NCBI GenBank assembly: GCA_020310875.1
Contig: CM035415.1
Location: 62,001 to 126,000, forward strand
Origin: Ceratopteris richardii
Taxonomy: Eukaryota; Streptophyta; Polypodiopsida; Polypodiales; Pteridaceae
DNA length: 64,000 nucleotides
Direction: 5' to 3'
A program made the position numbers and the translations under genes. Of the stretch, positions 10,406 to 24,819 are shown one piece after another; the first letter of the stretch is position 1; each line of letters starts with the position of its first letter. The notes under the pieces are model-generated. The model worked only from the letters and a program-made list of their open reading frames with translations, made no database searches and was not told the origin of the DNA.

Positions 10406-13400
10406 ATTGCGATAGATGATGTTTGTCGCGATATACGGTATCTATAGTGGATCTTTGTCTATTGCGATAGACGGGTGTCTATCACCATAGACCGTGATTA
10501 TCGTCTGTCATTGGCCTATCTGTCGCGATAGACGGGGTCTATTGTCGTCATGTTTCCTGTCTATCATGATAGACAATGTCTATCATGATAGAAAATATCT
10601 ATCGTGGGGCTCTGTCTATCATGATAGAGGGGTGTCTATTGCGAAAGACCGTGACTCTCATTTGTCGCGATAGACAGGGTTTATCGTCCGTCGTGTTTGG
10701 TCTATCGCGATAGATACAATTTGTTGCGGGGCTTTGTCTATCATGCTAGAGGAGGTCTATCACAATAGACAAGGTGTATGATCTGTCGTGCTTTGGCCGA
10801 ACGTGATACTCGGGATATTTCCGTGTAGTATCCACTACGAGCTTTCCAAAAAGCTCTAGAGTTAAAAAAATGGATTTCATATGAAAAAGTTATGTCAATT
10901 CAGGGTTCAAGGGGTTAAAACGGACGTCCAATCATGACCTTTCAAGATTTTAGTGCATTTTGTCTAAGGCCTTAGTAATGGTATGGATAATTGAGAGTGC
11001 AAATATGACCAAAACTTAGCACAAATTTTCAAAAAAATTAGCACTTCATATTTTGCCGAATATGCCTCTGTATCGCGATAGAAGGTGTCTGTCACGATAG
11101 AGGCTGAGTATCACGTTGGCGTGTCTATCGTGATAGATGGTGTCTCTCCTGATAGACCGTATCTATCGTGGGGCTCTGTCTATTGCGATAGACAAGTGCC
11201 TGTCATGATAGACCGTGATTATCGTCAGTCCTGGGATTATCTATCACGATAGGCGGGGTCTATTGTCCATCATGTTTCTTGTCTATCGCCTTAGATGGTG
11301 TCTATCACGATAGATGGTATTTATTATGGGGCTCTATCTATCGTGATAGACAGGTGTCTCTCATGATAGACAGTGACTGTCGTCTATCACGATAGATGGG
11401 GTCTGTCCTCCGTCGTGTTTTGCTCTATTGTGATAGACACAATTTGTAGCAGGGCTCTGTCTGTCATGATAGAGGAGATCTCTGATGATAGATGAGCTCT
11501 ATCCTCTATCGTTCTTTGGTCTATCGCAATAGACGGGATATTGCCATATAGTATTCACCAAGAGCTTTCCAACAAGCTCTAGAGCTTAGAAAACGGATTT
11601 CATATGAAAACGTTATGTCAATTCAAGATTGAGGGGGTTCAAACAGACAAACAACACCCTTGAAGATTTTAGTGCATTTTGTCTAAGGCTTAGGAATAGT
11701 ATGGATAATTAAGAGTGCAAATATGCCCAAAATTTAGCACAAATTCTCAAAAAAATTAGCACTTTAATTTTTGCCGAATATGCTTGTCTATGGCAATACG
11801 TGATGTTTTTCGCGATAAACGCTGACTGTCACATGGGCCTTTCTATCGGGATAGACGATGTCTGATGCAATATGCACTATCTATCGTGGAGGTCTATCTA
11901 TTGCGATAGACGGGTGTCTATTACGATACACCATGCTTATCGTCTATCGTTGGCCTATCTGTGATAGACCGTGACTCTCGTTTGTCACTATAGAGGAGGT
12001 TTATCGTCCATCATGTTTGGTCTATCGCAATAGACACAATTTGTCGTGTTTGGACTCTCGTTATAGACAGTGGCTGTCATCTATCACGATAGATGGGGTC
12101 TGTTTGCGGTCGTGTTTTGCTCTTTCGCGATAGACACAATTTGTCACGGGATTCTGTTTGTCATGATAGAGGAGGTCTATCACGATAGATAAGGTCTATT
12201 CTCTATTTTTCTTTGGTCTATTGTGATAGATGGGATATTGCTATATAGTATTCACCATGAGATTTCCAACAAGCTCTAGAACTCAAAAAAGGGATTTCAT
12301 ATGAAAAAGTTATGTCAATTCAAGATTCAGGGGGATCAAATAGACAATCAGCACCCTTCAGGATTTTAGTGCATTTTGCCTAAGGCTTAGTAATTTTGTG
12401 GATAATTGAGAGTGCAAATATGCCCAAAAGTTAGCACAAATTCTCAGAAAAATTGGCACTTTAATTTTTGCCGAATATGCTTGTCTATGGCGATAGGTGA
12501 TGTCTGTCGCGATAGACACAAACTATCACGTGGGCCTATCTATCACGATAGACAATGTCTGTCATGATATAAAGTATCTATCGTGGAGCTATGTCTATTG
12601 TGATAGACGGGTGTCTATCACGATAGCCCTGGATTATCGTCTGTCATTGGCCTGTCTGTCGCAATAGACAGGGTCTATCGTTCGTTATGTTTCCTATCTA
12701 TCATGATAGACGGTGCCTATCACGATAGACGATATCTATCATGGGTCTCTCTATGTCGTCATAGACGGGTGTCGGTCGCGATAGATCGTGACTCTCATTT
12801 GTCGAGATAGACAGGGTTTATCGTCCGTCATGTTTGGTCTGTCGTGATAGACACAATTTGTCGTGGGGCTCTTTCTGTCATTCTAGACGAGGTCTATCAC
12901 GATAGATGAGGTCAATGATCTGTCATGATTTGGCTTAACGTGATAGTCAAGATATTGCCATGTAGTATTCACCACGAGCTTTCCAAAAAGCTCTAGAGCT
13001 CAAAAAACGGATTTCATATGAAAAAGTTATATCAATTCAGGTTTCAGGGGGTTAAAACAGACAATCACAACCTTTCAAGGTTTTAGTGCATTTTTTCTAA
13101 GGCCTTAGTAATTGTATGGATAATTGAGAGTGCAAATATGCCAAAACTTTAGCACAAATTTTCAAAAACATTAGCACTTTAATTTTTGTCGAATGTGCCT
13201 GTCTATCGCGATAGATGGTGTCTGTTGCGATAGACGCTCACTATCGCGTGGGCCTGTCTATAGTGATAGATGGTGTCTTTCGTGATAGATGGTATCTATC
13301 GTGGGCCTCTTCCTATTAGGATAGAGAGGTGTTTGTCACGATAGACCTTGATTGTTGTCTTTCGTGGGCCTCTTTGTCACGATAAATGGGGTCTATTGTC

Positions 13401-13430
13401 CGTCATGTTTCCTATCTATCGTGATAGACG

Positions 13431-13500
13431 GTGTCTGTCATGATAGATGGTATCTGTCATGATAGATGGTATCTGTCATGATAGATGGTATCTATTATGG
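13431..13500 (+). repeat. Tandem 19-bp sub-repeats within a satellite monomer
   Basis: The unit GATAGATGGTATCTGTCAT repeats in direct succession, three near-identical copies. It shows the basic sub-repeat of the dyad-rich half and makes the monomer ending near 13805 longer than usual (about 815 bp). Confidence 0.85.
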
Positions 13501-14741
13501 GGCTTTGTCTATCACGATGGACGGGTGTCTCTCGCGATAGACTATGATTTTCGTCTATTGCAATAGACGGTGTCTCTCGCGATAGACGGTGTCTCTCACG
13601 ATAGACAGTATTTGTCACGATAGACGGGGTCTATCATCCGTCGTGTTTATGTTTGTCCCAATAAACACAATTTGTTGTGGGGCTTTGTCTGTCATGATAG
13701 AAGAGGTCTGTTGCAATAGATGAGGTCTATCATCTGTCGTGCTTTGGTCCATCGTGATAGACAGGATATGGTAGTGTAGTATTCAGCACGAGCTTTTCAA
13801 CAAGCTCTAGAGCTCAAAAAACGGATTTGATATGAAAAAGTTATGTCAATTCAAGGTTGCAAGGGTTAAAAGAGACAATCAAGACCCTTCACAATTTAGT
13901 GCATTTTGTCTAAGGCCTAAGTAATTGAGAGTGTAGATATACCTAAAATTTTGCACAAATTTTCAAAAAAAGTAGCACTTTAATTTTAGTCAAATATGCC
14001 TGTCTATCGCGATAGATGGTGTCTGTCATGATAGACGCTGACTGTTGCTTGGGCCTGTCTATCGTGTTGGACAGTGTCTGTCGCGGTAGATGGTATCAAT
14101 CGTGGGGCTTCGTCTATTGTGATAGACAGGAGTCTATCACAATAGAGCATGATTGTCGTCTATCATTGGCCTATCTATCGCAATAGATGGGGTCTATCGT
14201 TTGTCATGTTTCCTATCTATCGTGATAGATGATGTCAGTTGCAATAGACGATATCTATCATGGGAGTGTGTCTATCGCGATAGATGGGTGTCTGTCATGA
14301 TAAATCATGATTTTCGTCTGTGGTAATACACAAGGCCTGTCGTCTATCCTATTTTGGTCTTTCGCGATAGACACAATTTGACGTTGGGCTCTGTCTATCA
14401 TGATAGATGATGTTTGTCACGATATACGAGTTTGTCATGATAGACGAGGTCTATCATGATAGACAAGGTCTATCATCTATCATGCTTTGGTCTATGATGA
14501 TAAACTGGATATTGCCATGTAGTATTCACCACAAGCTTTTCAACAAGCTCCAGAGCTCAAAAACCGGATTTCATATGAAAATGTTATGTCAATTCAGGGT
14601 TGAGGGGTTTAAAGCAATTAATCATGACCTTTTAGGATTTTAATGCATTATTTCTAAGGCCTTAGTAATTGTATGGATACTTGAGAGTGCAAATATGCCC
14701 AAACATTAGCACAAATTTTCAAAAAAAATAGCACAATTTTT

Positions 14742-17700
14742 GCCGAATATGCCTGTCTATCGCGATAGAAGGTGTCTGCCGTGATAGAGGTTGAGTATCA
14801 CATCGGCCTCTCTATCGCAATAGATTGTGTCTCTCTTGATAGATGGTATCTATCATGGGGCTCTGTCTATTGTGATAGACGAGTGCCTGTTACGATAGAC
14901 CGTGATTGTCATCTATCATGGGCTTGTCTATCGCAATAGACAGGGTCTATCGTCCATCATTTTTATTGTCTATCCTGATAGATGATGTCTGTCACGATAG
15001 ATGGTATTTATTTTGGGGCTTTGTCTATCGTAATAGACAGGTGTCTGTCATGATCGACCGTGACTATCGTCTATCACGATAGACGGGGTTTGTCCTCCAT
15101 CGTGTTTTGCTATTTGGCAATAGACACAATTTGTCACGCAGCTCTGTATGTCATGGTAAAGGAGCTCTGTCATGATAAACAAGGTCTATCCTCTATTTTC
15201 CTTTGGTCTATCTTGATAGACGGGATATTGCAGTGTAGTATTCACCACGAGCTTTCGAACAAGCTCTAGAGCTCAAAGAATGGATTTCATATGAGAAAGT
15301 TATGTCAATTCAAGATTCAATGGGTTCAAACAGACAATCAGCACCCTTCAGGATTTTTGTGCATTTTTTCTAACACTTAGTCATTGTATGGATAATTGAG
15401 AGTGGAAATATGCGCAAAATTTAGCACAAATTCGCAAAAAAATTAGGACTTTAATTTTTGCCGAATATGCTTGTCTATCGCGATAGGTGATGTCTATCGC
15501 GATAGATGCTGACTGTCGCGTGGGCCTCCCTATCGTGATAGACAATATCTATCGCAATATACAATATCTATCATGGAGCTCTATCTATTGCGATAGATGG
15601 GTGTCTATCACGATAGACCGTGATTATCGTCTATTGTTGGCCTGTCTATCGCGATAGATGGCATCTATTGTCTGTCATGTTTCCTGTCTGTCATGATAGA
15701 TGGCGTCTGTCATGATAGACCATATCTATCATGGGGCTCTATCTGTCGTGATAGACAGGTGTCTCTCACTATAGACTGTGACTCTCGTTTGTCGCGATAG
15801 ATGAGGTTTATTGTCCGTGGTGATTGGTCTGTCGCGATAGACACAATTTGTCGTGGAGCTCTATCTGTCATGCTAGTCGAGGTCTATCATGATAGACGAG
15901 GTCTATGATCTATCGTGCTTTGGCCTAATGTGATAGTCGGGATATTTCCATGTAGTATTCACCACGAGCTTTCCAAAAAGCTCTAGAGCTCAAAAAATGG
16001 ATTTCATATGAAAAAGTTTTTTCAATTTAGGGTCTAGGGGGTTGAAATAGACAATGAAGACCTTTCTGGATTTTAGTGGATTTTGTCTAAGGCCTTAGTA
16101 ATTGTATGGATAATTGAGAGTGCAAATATGCCCAAAATTTAGCACAAATTTTCAGAAAAATTAGCACTTTAATTTTTGCCAAATGTGCCTCTCTATCGTG
16201 ATAGATGGTGTCTGTTGCGATAGACACTGATTGTCGCATGGGTCTGTCTATAGTGATAGATGGTGTCTGTCGTGATAGATGGTATCTATTGTGGGGCTCT
16301 TTCTATTGCGATAGACGTGTGTCTATCACAATAGAACTTGATTGTTGTGTGTCATGGGCCTCTCTGTCGCGATAGATTGGTTCTATTGTCCGTCATGTTT
16401 CGTGTCTATCGCGATAGACGGTGTCTGTCGCGATAGATGTTATCTATCATGGGGCTCTGTTTGACATGATAGATGGGTGTCTATCGCGATAGATCGTGAC
16501 TGTCGTCCGTCGTGATAGATGTTTGTTGCGATAGACGGTGTCTGTCGCGATAGATGGTGTCTGTCACGATAGATGGTGTTTGTCACGATAGACGGTGTCT
16601 GTCACGATAGACGGGGTCTATCGTTCGTCATGTTTATGTCTATCCCAATAAACATAATTTGTCGTGGGGCTTTGTCTATCATGATAGACAAGATCTGTTG
16701 CAAGAGATGAGGTCTATCGTCTATCGTGTTTTGGTTTGTCATGATAGATGGGATATTGTCGTGTAGTATCCACCACGAGCTTTCTAACAAGCTCTAGAGC
16801 TCAAAAAAGTGATTTGATATGAAAAAGTTATGTCAATTCAAGATTGTGAGGGTTGAAATAGACAATCAGGACCTTTCAGGATTTTAGTGCATTTTGTCTA
16901 AGGCCTTAGTAATTGTATGGATAATTGAGAGTGCAATTATGCCCAAAATTTAGTACAAATTAAAAAAAAAATTAGCACTTTAATTTTTGCCGAATATGCT
17001 TGTCTATCGCGATAGATGGTGTCTGTCGTGATAGACGCTGACTGTCACGTCAGGTTGTCTATCACGATAGATGATGTGTGTCATGATAGACGGTATCTAT
17101 CGCGGGGCTCTATCTATTGGGATAGATGAGTGTATGTCACGATAGACTATGATTGTCGTCTGTCGTGGGCTTGTTTGTCATGATAGATGAGGTCTGTCAC
17201 GATAGATGAGGTGTATCATCTGTTGTGCTTTGATCTATCGGGATAGATAGGATATTGCCCTGTAGTGTTCACCACGAGCTTTCCAACAATCTCTAGAGCT
17301 CAAATTTCATGTGAAAAAGTTATGTCAATTCACGGTTTGGGGGTTAAAATAGATAATCAGGACCTTTCAGGATTTAAGTGCATTTTGTCTAAGGCCTTAG
17401 TAATTGTATCGATACTTGGGAGTGCAAATATGCCCAAAATTTAGCACAAATTCTCAAAAAAATTAGCACTTTAATTTTAGCCGAATATGCTTGTTTATCG
17501 TGATAGATGGTGTTTTTCATGATAGATGCTAACTGTCCAGTAGGCCTATCGATCACGATAGACAGAGTCTATCACGATAAATGATATCTATCATGGGGCT
17601 TCGTCTATTGCAATAGATGAGGTCTGTCGTGATAGATGAGATCTATCGTGATAGATGAGGTTTGTCATCATAGACGAGGCCTATCATCTGTCGTGCTTTG

Positions 17701-18665
17701 TTCGGTCATGATAGACGGGATATTTCCATGTAGTATTCACCAAAAGCTTTCCAACAAGCTCTACAACTAAAAAATTGGATTTCATATGAAAAAGTTATGT
17801 CAATTCAGGGTTTAGGGGGGTTAAAATAGATAATCAGGACATTTGAGGATTTTAGTGCATTTTGTCTAAGGCCTTAGTAATTGTATGGATAATTGGGAGT
17901 GCAAATATGCCCAAAATTTAGCACAAATTTTCACAAAAAGTAGCACTTTAATTTTAGTCAAATATGATTGTCTATCGAGATAGATGGTGTCTGTTGTGAT
18001 AGACGCTAACTATCACGTGGGCATGTCTATCGCGTTAGATGGTGTCTATCGCGATAGATAGTATCTATCATGGGGCTTCGTCTATTGCAATAGACAGGTG
18101 TTTGTCACCATAGACCCTGATTGTCATCTATCGTTGGCCTATCTATCGTGATAGACAGGGTCTATCGTCTATCATGTTTCCTATCTATGGTATCTATCAT
18201 GGGACTGTGTCTATCGTGATAGATGGATTTCTGTCAAGCTAGACTCTGATTATCGTTTGTGGTGATGCCCAAGTCCTTTCGTCCATCATGTTTTGGTTTG
18301 TAGCGATAGACACAATTTGTCGTGGGGCTCTATCTATCATGATAGACGATGTTTGTTACGATAGACAAGGTCCATCACGATAGACGAGGTCTATCATCTA
18401 TCGTGCTTTGGTCTATTATGATAGAAGGGATATTTTCATGTAGTATTCACCACAAGCTTTCCAACAAGCTCCAGAGCTCAAAAACCGGATTTCATATGAA
18501 AAAGTTATGTCAATTCAGGGTTGATGGGGTTAAAACAAATAATCAGGACCTTTAAGGAATTAAGTGCATTTTGTCTAAGGCCTTAGTAATTGTATGGATA
18601 ATTGAGAGTGCAAATATGCCCAAAATTTAGCACAAATTTTCAAAATCATTAGCACTTTGATTTTT
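14742..18665 (+). repeat. Higher-order satellite unit 1 (types A-F, about 3.92 kb)
   Basis: It starts with a type A monomer (GCCGAATATGCCTGTC, then GATAGAAGGTGTCTG and a GAGGCTGAGTATCAC-like phrase), followed by type B near 15465 (CGATAGGTGATGTC), C near 16190, D near 16990, E near 17490 and F near 17965. Types D and E are short, with marker spacings of about 500 and 465 bp. The same order returns at 18666, which shows that the block, not the single monomer, was amplified. Confidence 0.8.
16513..16615 (+). repeat. Run of five 19-bp dyad sub-repeats
   Basis: Successive units of the form GATAGACGGTGTCTGTCGC, differing mainly at CpG positions (CGC, CAC; GACGG or GATGG). This is the clearest place to see the 19-bp period. 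Confidence 0.85.
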
Positions 18666-19383
18666 GCCGAATATGCATGTCTATCGTGATAGAAGGTGTG
18701 TGTTGCGATAGAGGCTAAGTATCACGTCGGCCTGTCTATTGTGATAGATGGTGTCTCTCTTGATAGACGGTATCTATCATGCGGCTCTGTCTATTGCGAT
18801 AGACGAGTGCCTGTCACCATAGACCGTGATTGTCGTCTATCGTGGGATTATCTATCGCGATAGATGGGGTCTATCATCCCTCATGTTTCTTGTCTATCAC
18901 GATAGACGATGTCTCTCGTGATAGATGGTATTTATCGTGTGTCTATGTCTATCGTGATAGACAGGTGTCTCTCGTGATAGACAGTGACTATCATCTATCA
19001 CGATAGATGGGGTCTATCTTCCATCGTGTTTTGCTCTATCCCGATAGACACAATTTGTCACAGGTCTGTGCTTGTCATGATAGAGGAGGTTTGTCGCAAT
19101 AGACGAGGTCTATCCTCTATCATTCTTTGGTCTATCGCAATAGATGGGATATTCTTGTATAGTATTCACCACGAGCTTTCCAACAAGCTCTAGAGCTCAA
19201 AAGACGTATTTCATATGAAAAAGTTATGTCAATTCAAGGTTTAGGGGGTTCAAACAGACAATCAGCACCCTTTAGGATTTTAGTGCATTTTGTATAAGGC
19301 TTAGTAATTGTATTGATAATTGAGAGTGCAAATATGCCCAAAATTTAGCACGAATTCTCAAAAAAATTAGCACTTTACTTTTT
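18666..19383 (+). repeat. Reference satellite monomer (718 bp, type A)
   Basis: A representative unit. The first about 480 bp are 19-20 bp dyad sub-repeats. Next comes a linker (GGGATATTCTTGTATAGTAT, then CACCACGAGCTTTCC). The AT-rich half holds AGCTCTAGAGCT at 19186-19197 and TTTCATATGAAA at 19209-19220, only 11 bp apart, then a telomere-like stretch and runs of A/T. The third fixed palindrome, CTAAGGCCTTAG, is intact in the preceding monomer (18575-18586) but has lost a C here. Confidence 0.85.
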
Positions 19384-22300
19384 GCGGAATATGCTTGTCG
19401 ATCGCGATACGTGATGTCTATCGCGATAAACATTGACTATCGTGTGGGCTTGTCTATCGCGATAGACGATGCCTGATGCGATATGCGGTATCTATCATGG
19501 AGCTCTATCTATTGCAATAGGCGGGTGTCTATCACGATAGACCCTGATTATCGTCTATCATTGGCCTCTGTTGCGATAGATGGGAACTCTCATCCTTCAT
19601 GTCTCCTATCTATCATCATAGACCGTGTCTATCATGATAGATGATACCTATCATGGGGCTCTCTCAGTCATGATAGACGGGTGTTTGTTGCGATAGACCG
19701 TGACTCTCGTTTCTCGCGATAGACAGCGTTTATCGTCCATCATGTTTGGTCTATTGCGATAGACACAATTTGTCATGGGGCTCTCCCTGTCATGCTAGAC
19801 GAGGTCTGTCACAATAGACGAGGTCTATGATCTGTCGTGCTTTTGCCTAACGTGATAGTTGGGATATTGCGATGTAGTATTCACCACGAGCTTTCCAAAA
19901 AGCTCTAGAGCTAAAAAAAACACATTTCATATGAAAGTTTTATGTCAATTCAGGGTCCAGGGCATTAAAATAGGCAACCAGGACCTTTTAGGATTTTACT
20001 GCATTTCGTCTAAGGCCTTAGTAATTGTATGGATAATTGAGAGTGCAAATATGCCCAAAATTTAGCACAAATTTTCAAAAAATTTAGCACTTTAATTTTT
20101 TCCTAATGTGTCTGTCTATTGCGGTAGATGGTGTTTGTTGCGATAGACGCTAACTGTCGCATGGGCCTGTCTATAGTGATAGATGGTGTCTGTCACGATA
20201 GATGGCATGTATCATGGGGCTCTTTCTATTGCAAGAGACAGGTGTCTATCACAATAGAGGTTGATTGTTGTCTGTCATGGGCCTCTTTGTCGTGATAGAT
20301 GGGGTCTATTGTGCATCATAATTCCTGCCTATCGCGATAGATGGTGTCTGTCACGATAGACGGTATCTACCATGGGGCTCTATCTCTCACGATAGATAGG
20401 TGTCTATCACAATAGACCGTGACTGTCATCTCTTCGGATAGATGGTGTCTCGCGATAGACGATGTCTGTCACGATAGATGGTGTCTGTCATGATAGACGG
20501 GGTCTATCCTCCGTCGTGTTTATGTCTATCCCAATAAACACTATTTGTCGTGGGGCTCTGTCTATCATGATAGACGAGGTCTACTGCAGATGAGGTCTAT
20601 CATCTTTCATGCTCTGGTTTGTCGTGATAAACGGGATTTCGCCGTGTAGTATTCACCACAAGCTTTCCAACAAGCTCTAGAGCTCAAAAAACGGATTTGA
20701 TATGAAAAAGTTATGTCAACTCAAGGTTGCGATGGTTAAAAGAGACAATCAAGACCTTTTAGGATTTTAGTGCATTTTGTCTAAGGCCTTAGTAATTGTA
20801 TGGATAATTGAGAGTGCAAATATGCCAAAAATTTAGCATAAATTTTTAGAAAAATTAGCACTTTAATTTTTGCCATATATGCCTGTCTATCGCTACAGAT
20901 GGTGTTTTTCATGATAGAGGTTGACTGTCATGTGGGCCTGTCTATCGCAGTGGATGGTGTCTGTCGTGATAGATAGTATCTATCATGGGGTTCTGTCTAT
21001 TGCGGTAGATGTGTATCTGTCATAATAGACCGTGATTGTCGTCTCTTGTGGCCCTCTCTATCACGATAAACAGGGTCTATCATTTGTCATGTTTCTTGTT
21101 TATCATGATAGACATTGTTTCTCGCGATAGAAGATATCTATCATGGGGCTCTATTTGTCGCGATAGAGGGGTGTCTGTCACGATAGACCGTGACTCTCAT
21201 CTATCGTCCGTTGTGTTTTGGTCTGTCGCGATAGACACAATTTGTCGCGGGGCTCTGTCTATCATAATAGACGAGGTCTATTTCAATAGACGAGGTCTAT
21301 CATCTGTCGTGCTATGGTCTATTGTGATATACAAGATATTGTCGTGTAGTATTCACCACGAGCTTTCCAACAAACTCTAGAGCTCAAAAAACGGATTTCA
21401 TATGAAAACGTTCAAGGTTCAGGGGTTAAAATAGATAATCAGTACCTTTAGGGATTTTAGTGCATTTTGTCTAAGGCTTACTAATTGTCTGGATAATTGA
21501 GAGTGAAAATATGCTAGAAATTTGGCACAAATTTTCAAAAAAATCAGCACTCTAAATTTTGCTAAATATGCTTGTCTCTCGCGATAGACGGTGTCTATCG
21601 CGATAGACGCTGACTGTGGCGTGGGTCTGTCTATCGTGATAGAGGGGTGTGTGTCACGATATACCGTGACTTTCGTCTGTTGTGATAGATGGTGTCTGTC
21701 ACGATAGACATGGCTCTAGAGCTTTTAAACATGAGCGTTCGAACCATGTAATGTTCACCACGAGCTTTCGAACAAGCTATAGAGCTCAAAAAATGGATTT
21801 CATATGAAAAAGTTATGTCAATTGAAGATTCAAGTGGTTCAAACAAACAATCAGCACCCTTCAAGATTTTAGTGCATTTTGTCTAAGGCTTACTAATTGT
21901 ATGGATAATTGAGAGTGAAAATATGCCTAAAATTTGGCACAATTTTCAAAAAAATCAGCACTTTAATTTTTACTAAATATGCCTGTCTATCACGATAGAC
22001 GGTGTCTATTGCGATAGATGTTGATTGTCACGTGGACGGGTGTCTATCATGATATACCGTCACTATCGTCTGTCACGATAGAAGGTGTCTGTCATGATAG
22101 AAAGGGCTTGTCGTCTTTCGTGTTTTGGTCTCTCGTGATAGACACAATTTGTCTTGGGGCTCTATCTATCATGATAGACGAGGTCTATCATGATAGACGA
22201 GGTCTATCACGATAGATGAGGTCTATCATCTATGGTGCTTTGTTCTGCCGTGATAGACAGGATATTGCAGAGTAGTATTCACCACAAGCCTTCCAACAAG

Positions 22301-22497
22301 CTCTAGAGCTCAAAAAATGGATTTCATATGAAAAAGTTATATCAATTCAAGGTTCTGTGGGTTAAAATAGACAATAAGGAACTTTCACGGTTTTAGTGCA
22401 TTTTGTCTAAGGGCTCAGTAATTGTATGGATAATTGAGAGTGCAAATATGCCCAAAATTTAGCATAAAGTTTCAAAAAAATTAGCACTTTATTTTTT
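18666..22497 (+). repeat. Higher-order satellite unit 2 (types A-F, about 3.83 kb)
   Basis: It repeats the A-F order: A at 18666, B at about 19384, C near 20105, D near 20880, E near 21570 and F near 21985. Type-specific phrases recur, such as CGATACGTGATGTC or CGATAGGTGATGTC in B and a TCTATAGTGATAGATGG phrase in C. A third unit starts at 22498 and is rearranged before 24819. Confidence 0.8.
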
Positions 22498-23719
22498 GCC
22501 GAATATGCCTGTCTAACGCGATAGAAGATGTCTATCGCGATAGAGACTGACTATCACGTCAGCTTGTCTATCGTGATAGATAATGTCTCTCCTTGTAGAC
22601 GGTATCTATCATGGGTCTCTGTCTATTACGATAGATGAGTGCCTGTCATGATAGACCATGATTGTCGTCTGTCGTGGGCTTGTCTGTCGAGATAGACGGG
22701 GTCTATCATCCGTCATGTTTCTTGTCTATCGTGATAGATGGTGTCTATCGCGATAGACAGTATCTATCATGGGGCTCTATCTATCGTGGGTGTCTGTGGT
22801 GATAGACAGTGACTGTCATCTATCACGATAGAGAGGGTCTGTCCTGCGTCATGTTTTGCTCTATTGCGATAGACATAATTTGTCACGGGGCTCTCTCTAT
22901 CATGATAGAGGAGGTATGTCATGATAGAAGAGGTCTATCCTCTATTGTTCTTTGTTCTATCATGATAGACGGGATATTGCCATGTAGTATTCACCACGAG
23001 CTTTCCAACAAGCTATAGAGCTGACAAAACGGATTTCATATGAAAAAGTTATGTCAATTCAAGATTCAGGGGGTTGAAGCACACAATCAGCACCCTTTAG
23101 GATTTTAGTGCATTTTTTCTAAGGCTTAGTAATTGTATGGATAATTAAGAGTGCAAATATGCCCAAAATTTAGCACAAATTCTCAAAAAAATTAGCACTT
23201 AAATTTTTGTCGAATATGCTTGTCTATCACGATAGGTGATGTCTGTCCTGATAGATGTTGAATATCACGTGGACCTATCTATCGCGATAGATGATGTTTG
23301 TCATGATATACGGTACCTATCGTGCAGCTTTGTCTCTTGCGATAGATGGGTGTCTATTATGATAGAACGTGATTATCGTTTGTCATTGGCCTATCTGTCG
23401 CAATAGATAGGGTCTATTGTCTGTCATGTTTCCTATCTATCATGATAGACGGTGTCTGTCACGATAGACAATATCTATCGTGGGGCTGTGTCTATCATGA
23501 TAGATGGGTGTTTGTCATGACAGACCGTGACTCTCATTTGTTGCAATAGATAGGGTTTATCGTCCATCGTGTTTGGTCTATCACGATAGATATAATTTGT
23601 TGCGGAGCTCTCTCTGTCATGCTAAACGAGGTCTATCACAATAGACAAGGTCTATGATCTGTCGTGCTTTGGCCTAACATGATAGTCAGGATATTGCCAT
23701 GTAGTATTCACTACCAAAA

Positions 23720-23980
23720 AGCTCTAGAGCTCTATCTATCGTGATAGACACGTGTCTCTCATGATAGACAGTGAATGTCGTCTATTAGGATAGATGGGGT
23801 CTATCCTTCGTCGTCTTTTGCTCTATCGCGATAGACACAATTTGTAGTAGGGCTCTGTCTATCATGATAGAGGAGGTCTGTCACGATAGATGAGATCTAT
23901 CCTCTATCCTTCTTTGTTCTATCGCAATAGACGGGATATTGCCATATAGTATTCACCACAAGCTTTCCAACAAGCTCTAG
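23720..23980 (+). repeat. Deletion monomer of about 247 bp
   Basis: The marker AGCTCTAGAGCT near 23728 runs straight into TCTATCTATCGTGATAG instead of the usual CAAAAAACGG. The next marker is only about 247 bp on. The joined parts share GCTCTAT, so the AT-rich half and part of the dyad half were lost across a short homology at the palindrome. Confidence 0.75.
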
Positions 23981-24819
23981 AGCTCAAAAAACGGATTTCA
24001 TATGAAAAAGTAATGTCAATTCAAGATTCAGGGGGTTCAAACAGACAATCAGCACCCTTCAAGATTTTAGTGCATTTTTTGTAAGGCTTAGGAATTGTAT
24101 GGATAATTAAGAGTGCAAATATGCCCAAAATTTAGCACAAATTCTCATAAAAATAGCACTTTAATTTTTTCCGAATATGCTTGTCTATCGCGATAGGTGA
24201 TGTCCATCACGATAAACGCTGACTGTCGCATGGGCCTTTCTATCACGATAGATGATGTCTGACGGGATATGCAGTATCTATCATGGAGCTCTATCTATTG
24301 CGATAGACGAGTGTCTATCACGATAGACCATGCTTATCCTCTATCGTTGGCCTCTTTGTTGCGATAGATGGGGTCTATCATTTGTCATGTTTCATGTCTA
24401 TCATGATAGACGATGTCTGTCATGATAGATGATACCTATTGTGGGGCTTTGTTTGTCGTTATAGATGGGTCTTTGTCATGAGAAACCATGACTCTCATTT
24501 GTCGTGATAGATGAGGTTTATCGTCCATCGTGTTTGGTCTGTCGTGATAGACACAATTTATCATGTTTGGACTCTCGTTATAGACAGTGACTGTCATCTA
24601 TCATGATAGACGAGGTCTCTCCTAGGTCTTGTTTTGCTCTATCATGATAGACACAATTTGTCATGGGGCTCTGTCTGTCATGATAGAGGAGGTATGTCAC
24701 GATAAACAAGGTCTATCCTCTATTGTTCTTTGGTCTATCACAATAGATGGGATATTGTTGTATAGTATTCACCACGAGCTTTCCAACAAGCTCTAGAACT
24801 CAAAAAACGGATTTCATAT

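Larger units (their letters stand above)
3036..24819 (+). repeat. Palindromic satellite array, block 1 (plus polarity), interrupted by the 3902-10400 element
   Basis: About 22 tandem monomers, mostly 700-740 bp with variants of about 250-540 and 770-815 bp, spaced by the marker AGCTCTAGAGCT (for example near 11577, 12275, 12990, 15265, 18470, 19190). Each has a dyad-rich half made of 19-20 bp sub-repeats around TCTATCGCGATAGA and an AT-rich half with fixed text such as GAGAGTGCAAATATGCC. Polarity is constant until 24819. No host gene is seen; frames of 60-120 codons here are by-products of the repeat. Monomers fall into recurring types that form higher-order units. I do not recognise the satellite family. 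Confidence 0.95.

Noticed and set aside
13431..16615. CRISPR-like array of short palindromic repeats
   Set aside because: The repeats are 19-20 bp and adjoin without unique spacers, the window is clearly plant DNA, and no cas gene is present.
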